A stretch of 9,582 nucleotides of DNA from Flavobacteriales bacterium UBA5869 (GTDB taxonomy: Bacteria > Bacteroidota > Bacteroidia > Flavobacteriales_D > Crocinitomicaceae): NCBI GenBank assembly GCA_002432565.1, contig DJFP01000005.1:5900-15481 (forward strand), written 5' to 3'. The stretch's first letter is position 1; each line of letters begins with the position of its first letter. The translations under genes and the position numbers were made by a program. The notes under the pieces are model-generated. The model worked only from the letters and a program-made list of their open reading frames with translations, did no database searches and had not been told where the DNA came from. Below are positions 6,337 to 9,582 of the stretch, piece after piece.

Positions 6337-7131
6337 TTAATGCGATTTAATCCCAACAATTGAATACATCATCGGGATGAAATTTCCTAAATGTTTGATC
6401 CGGTACTTTCCCGGTTCAAATTCGTCTGTATGTGCGAAACAGTTGTAATTCGAGAAATCGTATTCCTGCAAATCCTGCAATTGGATCCCCTGTTTCAGTA
6501 AACTCGTAATGACTTCGCTCATGGAATGGTTCCAGCTCACAGAGGTTGTTTTGATCTCAGCGTCCCGGTCGGCATAGGTTCCGCTTGCTGTTTCTACAAT
6601 CGGTTCTGACTTAAAATAGCGGTAACCGATCTTTTGGAAATCGTCATCAAACATCCAAACTACGGGATGGAACTCCACGAAGACAAACTTTCCGCCGGGC
6701 TTTAAAAAATGAGTGATCACCGAAGCCCATTTGTCCAGGTCGGGAAGCCAGCCTATTGTTCCGTAAGAAGTAAAAACGATATCGAACTGACCTTCCAGGT
6801 TTTGTGGGAGATCATATAGGTCACAACATACAAAAGCAGCATCGGCACCGGTTATGGATGCAATTTCGCGTGCTTTGTCAATAGCTTTGTCGGAAATGTC
6901 TGCACCAACTGTGCTTGCTCCCATGCGCGCAAGTGAGATCGTGTCCTGCCCGAAATGGCACTGCAAATGCAAAATGCGTTTTCCGCTTACGTCTCCAAGC
7001 AGGGCAAGTTCGGTTTCCTGCAAGGAATTCTTTCCTGCCAAAAAAGCCGATTGGTCGTAAAAATCGGACTCCACATGCGGATCAACCCGCTGATTCCATT
7101 GTTCTTTATTTATTTCCTTGTAATTCTCCAT
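6337..7131 (-). CDS. Class I SAM-dependent methyltransferase
   Basis: This 264-residue cytoplasmic protein has a Rossmann-type methyltransferase domain at about residues 45-155. Motif I is ILHLQCHFGQDT (53-64); the glycine-rich loop carries the CHFGQDT variant common in one Methyltransf_11/25-like subgroup. The acidic residue after strand 2 is D78 (VGADIS), the adenine-contacting motif is CCDLYDLP with D104, motif IV is FDIVFTSYGTI (116-126), and motif VI is LKPGGKF (143-149). The N-terminus YKEINKEQWNQRVDPHVES is typical of this subgroup. The C-terminal third (about 160-264) is probably the substrate cap. The substrate cannot be read from the sequence. The 26-bp overlap with the upstream desaturase-family gene and the 3-bp gap to DUF1304 A place it in a tight operon, so a lipid or small amphipathic acceptor is a guess only. 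Confidence 0.88.
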   Translation of the reverse strand: MENYKEINKEQWNQRVDPHVESDFYDQSAFLAGKNSLQETELALLGDVSGKRILHLQCHFGQDTISLARMGASTVGADISDKAIDKAREIASITGADAAFVCCDLYDLPQNLEGQFDIVFTSYGTIGWLPDLDKWASVITHFLKPGGKFVFVEFHPVVWMFDDDFQKIGYRYFKSEPIVETASGTYADRDAEIKTTSVSWNHSMSEVITSLLKQGIQLQDLQEYDFSNYNCFAHTDEFEPGKYRIKHLGNFIPMMYSIVGIKSH

Positions 7132-7894
7132 GAATGACTTCTTTTCTATTTTTTACTTCGTCAAAAGTTTCATCGTAATCTGTCCTGAGGGTTCCCATCC
7201 AGCGGTCCCAGAACAGGAAATACAATCCGTAATTTCCATTGAAGTGCTTGTGGTGCTGGTTGTGGGCCACGGAAGTATTGATCCATCTGCCGATCCATGT
7301 TTTGTGAAAACGTGCAGGGAACAATTCAAATCCCAAATGGCCGTAGACATTAATGATAAACTGCCCGAGTAAAAAGATCACCAAAGCACTGGTATGGACC
7401 GGAATTGTAAATGCAATAATAGGGATAATCATTCCTTCCAGGATACTCTCTGAAAAATGGAACGAGTAAGCAGCCAGTGGAGTAGGATTGGTGGATTGAT
7501 GATGAACAAAATGGATGTGCCTGAATAGTTTCGGATGGTGAATTGCCCGGTGCATCCAGTAAAAATAGGTGTCGTGGATCACGAACATTACCGGAATTGT
7601 AAAGAAGTAATAGGTGGGACCATAAGCATCAACATCCTCGTAAAGATTGGTGTACGGACGTAAGACAATCACGACCAGTAAGAAAATAGTGGCAAAAATG
7701 ACCGTTGTCTGCATGGAATACAGCACTTCCATCAGAATGCGTTTGTTCTTTGGGAATACCAACTGGATTTTTTGCCGGAACCACTGGTTGCGGAACAAAA
7801 CATAAAACAAAAGGTATGCACCACCTGCAATAATCAGGTAACGGAGTGAAATGTAGTAAGCGATTTCCGGCCAAAAATTGTAAAAGCTTTCCAT
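7106..7894 (-). CDS. Sterol desaturase / fatty acid hydroxylase superfamily membrane enzyme
   Basis: This is a di-iron, oxygen-dependent integral membrane oxidase or hydroxylase acting on a lipid-like substrate. Counting from the ATG at 7894 (262 residues), the conserved histidine clusters are complete: HDTYFYWMHRAIHH at 107-120, HIHFVHH at 126-132, H186 (GHLGFELFP) and HNQHHKH at 211-217. Hydrophobic helices lie at about 15-33, 63-80, 96-110 and 153-181. The C-terminal FLFWDRWMGTLRTDYD is also typical of the family. I prefer the ATG at 7894. A TTG at 7909 would add five residues (MNSKD); an AAGGA sequence lies between them but too close to the ATG for ideal spacing. It is the first gene of the four-gene minus-strand set and overlaps the methyltransferase by 26 bp. 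Whether it acts on carotenoids, hopanoids, sphingolipids or fatty acids cannot be told. Confidence 0.88.
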   Translation of the reverse strand: MESFYNFWPEIAYYISLRYLIIAGGAYLLFYVLFRNQWFRQKIQLVFPKNKRILMEVLYSMQTTVIFATIFLLVVIVLRPYTNLYEDVDAYGPTYYFFTIPVMFVIHDTYFYWMHRAIHHPKLFRHIHFVHHQSTNPTPLAAYSFHFSESILEGMIIPIIAFTIPVHTSALVIFLLGQFIINVYGHLGFELFPARFHKTWIGRWINTSVAHNQHHKHFNGNYGLYFLFWDRWMGTLRTDYDETFDEVKNRKEVIHGELQGNK

Positions 7895-8104
7895 GTCCTT
7901 CGAATTCAATTAAAGGTCGCAATTTTAGTTTGAAGATGAACCAAGTTCCGGAATTTCTTTTTTAAAAAGATAAAAAAATCTCAAATCTGATAGTTGAGAG
8001 GTCTAAAAAATTGGTTTTTGAAGTTTTTTGTTAAGTAATGTTTTATAACTAATTGTGTATCAATTTGCTGCCAAACAGATTTTCAGCTGTTAATTTATCT
8101 TTCA

Positions 8105-8132
8105 TTTGTTAAAAAACAAGATTTTAACATTG
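8105..8132 (+). promoter_or_regulatory. Candidate Bacteroidota housekeeping promoter of the metalloprotease gene
   Basis: TTTG at 8105-8108 and TAACATTG at 8125-8132 resemble the phylum's -33 TTTG and -7 TAnnTTTG boxes, the latter with one mismatch. The 16-bp spacing is slightly short. Transcription would begin about 55 bp before the ATG. This is a by-eye match in AT-rich DNA. Confidence 0.3.
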
Positions 8133-8135
8133 TTA

Positions 8136-8155
8136 ATTGTTTTAATTCAAACAAT
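8136..8155 (+). promoter_or_regulatory. Perfect 7-bp inverted repeat, possible operator or 5'-UTR hairpin
   Basis: ATTGTTT (8136-8142) and AAACAAT (8149-8155) are separated by TAATTC. The repeat sits just downstream of the candidate -7 box, where a repressor site or a leader hairpin would be expected. AT-rich DNA produces such repeats by chance, so confidence is low. Confidence 0.25.
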
Positions 8156-8194
8156 AGTTGTAATATTCCACCGGCTAACATTAAAACGCTATTT

Positions 8195-9582
8195 ATGAAG
8201 AAGATGAACTATTTAGTGACGACCTTATTGGTCGTAGGTGGTGCGTTAAGTGCTTATTCCCAGGGATTTAAAAAAGTGTCCCTTCCCAAGGGAGTTTATT
8301 CGGAAGCAAAAGCTTTCGAACGTGTGAACCAGAAACGAGTGAATGATGCTTTCAAAGGATTAAAAGAAATTTATTCTTTTGATTTTGCCGCTTCCCGTCC
8401 GAAATCAGTATCTCAGCAGATCGAATCAACAGCCAGTCTGGCACTCGAAAAGTCGGGATTTGTTGCCTACTCAAATGTGGCTTCAATTTCAAATTTGCTG
8501 GCAGTCCGACCGGAAGTTCTTTCCGTTCAATTGCCTTACGAAGACCGTTTGTTGACCTTGGATTTGGTAAGGGTGAATCTCTTTACGGATGAATTTAAGC
8601 TGGAAACCAGTACGCCCGGGTTGGAACAAGGGGTGGATTTAGGAGTGTATTACCAGGGGACGCTTCGAAATGAAGACGCAGTAGTTGGAGTGAGTTTCTT
8701 CGAAGATGAATTTTTTGTGTTGATTAACCGAAATTCACCGGAAGATGCAACGATTGAGGCCGGTTTGCTCCGACTTCCGGAAAACACTGCCGGAATCCAT
8801 GTGGTTTATTCGGATGATGATTTGAAAGATAAACCGGTTTACTCGTGCGGTTCCGAAGATTTGGAACAATACCGGGAGGCGGTTGAACGACTTTCATCCC
8901 AAAAAGAGGAGTTGAAGGATATGGAAAAGGCAACTTATAAGTGCGTGACCTACTTCTGGGAAACGCGTTACAACCTGTATACTTCAAAAGGAAGCACTCA
9001 GGCTGTTACCAATCATATCACTAACATTTTCAATAACTTCAAATTGCTTTATGAAAATGAACAAATCGGATCGAAACTGAACCAGCTTTATATCTGGACA
9101 ACAGCCGATTCGTATAATGATAATCTGAATACCTTCTCGGCTAACCGCTCCAATTTCGGAGCTAATATCGCAACATTGTTCTCAACTACCGGCGGTGGTG
9201 GAGTTGCATGGCTGGATCAGTTGTGCGGAAGCAATGAATATTACAAACATGGGTTCTGCGGGGCTGTCGGCGGAACGGTAAATGCGGTTCCAACATACAG
9301 CTGGGCAGTAAATGTTACTGCTCATGAAATCGGGCATAACCTGGGGTCACCGCATACACATGCCTGCAGTTGGTCAGGGGGAGCAATTGATGGATGTGGT
9401 CCGCAGGCAGGATATTCGGAAGGCTGCAACGGTCCTATTCCTTCGAATGGCGGGACAATCATGAGTTATTGCCACCTGGTAAGTGCCGGAATGAACTTTA
9501 CGCTGGGCTTCGGGCCTCAACCCGGAAACCTGATCAGAAGCCGGGTTAACAGTTGCATCACTTTGACTTGTAATACCGATGG
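8195..9582 (+). CDS. Secreted zinc metalloprotease, reprolysin (M12B)-like, 3'-truncated by the window edge
   Basis: The frame is open from the ATG at 8195 to the end (462 complete codons), so the C-terminus is missing. Residues 1-22 are a signal peptide (MKKMNYLVTTLLVVGGALSA, cleavage likely after SQ). Residues about 23-245 look like a propeptide, with a lone Cys-Gly at C218 (VYSCGSED). The catalytic domain starts near 246 (ATYKCVTYFWETRYNL). It contains the zinc site HEIGHNLGSPH at 377-387, with E378 as catalytic base, and the downstream Met-turn TIMSYC with M423, the metzincin signature. Many cysteines (C250, C344, C355 and the cluster after 387) suggest disulfides and an extracellular location. 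Such Bacteroidota proteases are usually exported by the type IX system through a C-terminal sorting domain, which would lie beyond the window. Likely substrates are extracellular proteins. The family call is firm; the exact role is not. Confidence 0.9.
   Translation, partial: MKKMNYLVTTLLVVGGALSAYSQGFKKVSLPKGVYSEAKAFERVNQKRVNDAFKGLKEIYSFDFAASRPKSVSQQIESTASLALEKSGFVAYSNVASISNLLAVRPEVLSVQLPYEDRLLTLDLVRVNLFTDEFKLETSTPGLEQGVDLGVYYQGTLRNEDAVVGVSFFEDEFFVLINRNSPEDATIEAGLLRLPENTAGIHVVYSDDDLKDKPVYSCGSEDLEQYREAVERLSSQKEELKDMEKATYKCVTYFWETRYNLYTSKGSTQAVTNHITNIFNNFKLLYENEQIGSKLNQLYIWTTADSYNDNLNTFSANRSNFGANIATLFSTTGGGGVAWLDQLCGSNEYYKHGFCGAVGGTVNAVPTYSWAVNVTAHEIGHNLGSPHTHACSWSGGAIDGCGPQAGYSEGCNGPIPSNGGTIMSYCHLVSAGMNFTLGFGPQPGNLIRSRVNSCITLTCNTD

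Larger units (their letters stand above)
7895..8194. other. AT-rich divergent intergenic region
   Basis: These 300 bp separate the minus-strand operon from the plus-strand metalloprotease, so they should hold both promoters. No coding sequence is evident. A short inverted repeat TCTCAA/TTGAGA (7979-7984 and 7994-7999, 9-nt loop) is present. On the minus strand, TAAAATTG (complement of 7919-7926) differs at one base from the Bacteroidota -7 element TAnnTTTG, but I see no good -33 partner. Other elements are listed separately. Confidence 0.6.

Noticed and set aside
7629..7922. 97-codon minus-strand open frame overlapping the desaturase-family gene
   Set aside because: It is out of frame with the histidine-rich enzyme and has no family features; the membrane enzyme accounts for this DNA.
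7979..7999. TCTCAA/TTGAGA inverted repeat as a terminator or riboswitch
   Set aside because: The stem is only 6 bp with a 9-nt loop in AT-rich DNA, there is no T-tract, and it lies between divergent 5' ends where no terminator is expected.
8724..8987. 87-codon minus-strand open frame
   Set aside because: It lies opposite the metalloprotease propeptide, whose own frame is continuous with signal peptide and zinc motif.
1..9582. CRISPR array, tRNA, rRNA, transposase or defence-system genes
   Set aside because: No regularly spaced direct repeats, cloverleaf-like sequence, rRNA stretch, transposase motif or recognisable defence domain was seen on either strand by eye.

Overview
The window looks like a chromosomal segment of a Bacteroidota bacterium, most likely a marine or freshwater member of Flavobacteriales such as a Fluviicola/Crocinitomicaceae relative. 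This assignment is inferred from gene content and style. The pointers are an ECF sigma factor paired with a fused anti-sigma/outer-membrane beta-barrel protein, a large secreted M12B-type metalloprotease, the divergent xerD/aroQ pair (an arrangement I recall from this phylum), very AT-rich intergenic DNA, and almost no recognisable Shine-Dalgarno sites. No rRNA, tRNA, CRISPR array, insertion sequence or prophage module is visible.

Left part (1-3144): a 5'-truncated helix-turn-helix regulator is followed by a two-gene operon. A candidate ECF-type promoter (990-1019) precedes an ECF sigma factor (GTG start at 1127). Its stop overlaps by 4 bases the start of a 493-residue protein with a cytoplasmic anti-sigma-like N-terminus, one inner-membrane helix, a low-complexity linker of about 216 residues, and a C-terminal outer-membrane beta-barrel. 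This pair is the most interesting object in the window. It has the architecture of a signalling protein that spans both membranes and could pass an outer-membrane signal directly to a sigma factor.

Middle part (3141-4670): xerD (minus) ends tail-to-tail on the fusion gene with a 4-base overlap. Its TTG start abuts the start of aroQ (plus), so these divergent genes have no intergenic DNA. A convergent 190-bp gap follows. It holds a strong AT-rich hairpin nested between GC-rich inverted repeats.

Right part (4671-7909, minus strand): a compact, probably co-transcribed four-gene set runs in the order sterol-desaturase/fatty-acid-hydroxylase family membrane enzyme, class I SAM methyltransferase (26-bp overlap), DUF1304 membrane protein A (3-bp gap), DUF1304 membrane protein B. 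The two DUF1304 proteins are tandem paralogues. Their N-terminal membrane domains are about 85% identical and share a 72-bp perfectly identical DNA block, while their C-terminal domains have diverged strongly.

Right edge (7910-9582): an AT-rich divergent intergenic region leads into a plus-strand gene for a secreted zinc metalloprotease of the reprolysin (M12B) type. It has a signal peptide, a propeptide with a possible cysteine switch, and the HExxHxxGxxH site. It is cut by the window end. Its missing C-terminus would be expected to carry a type IX secretion sorting domain.
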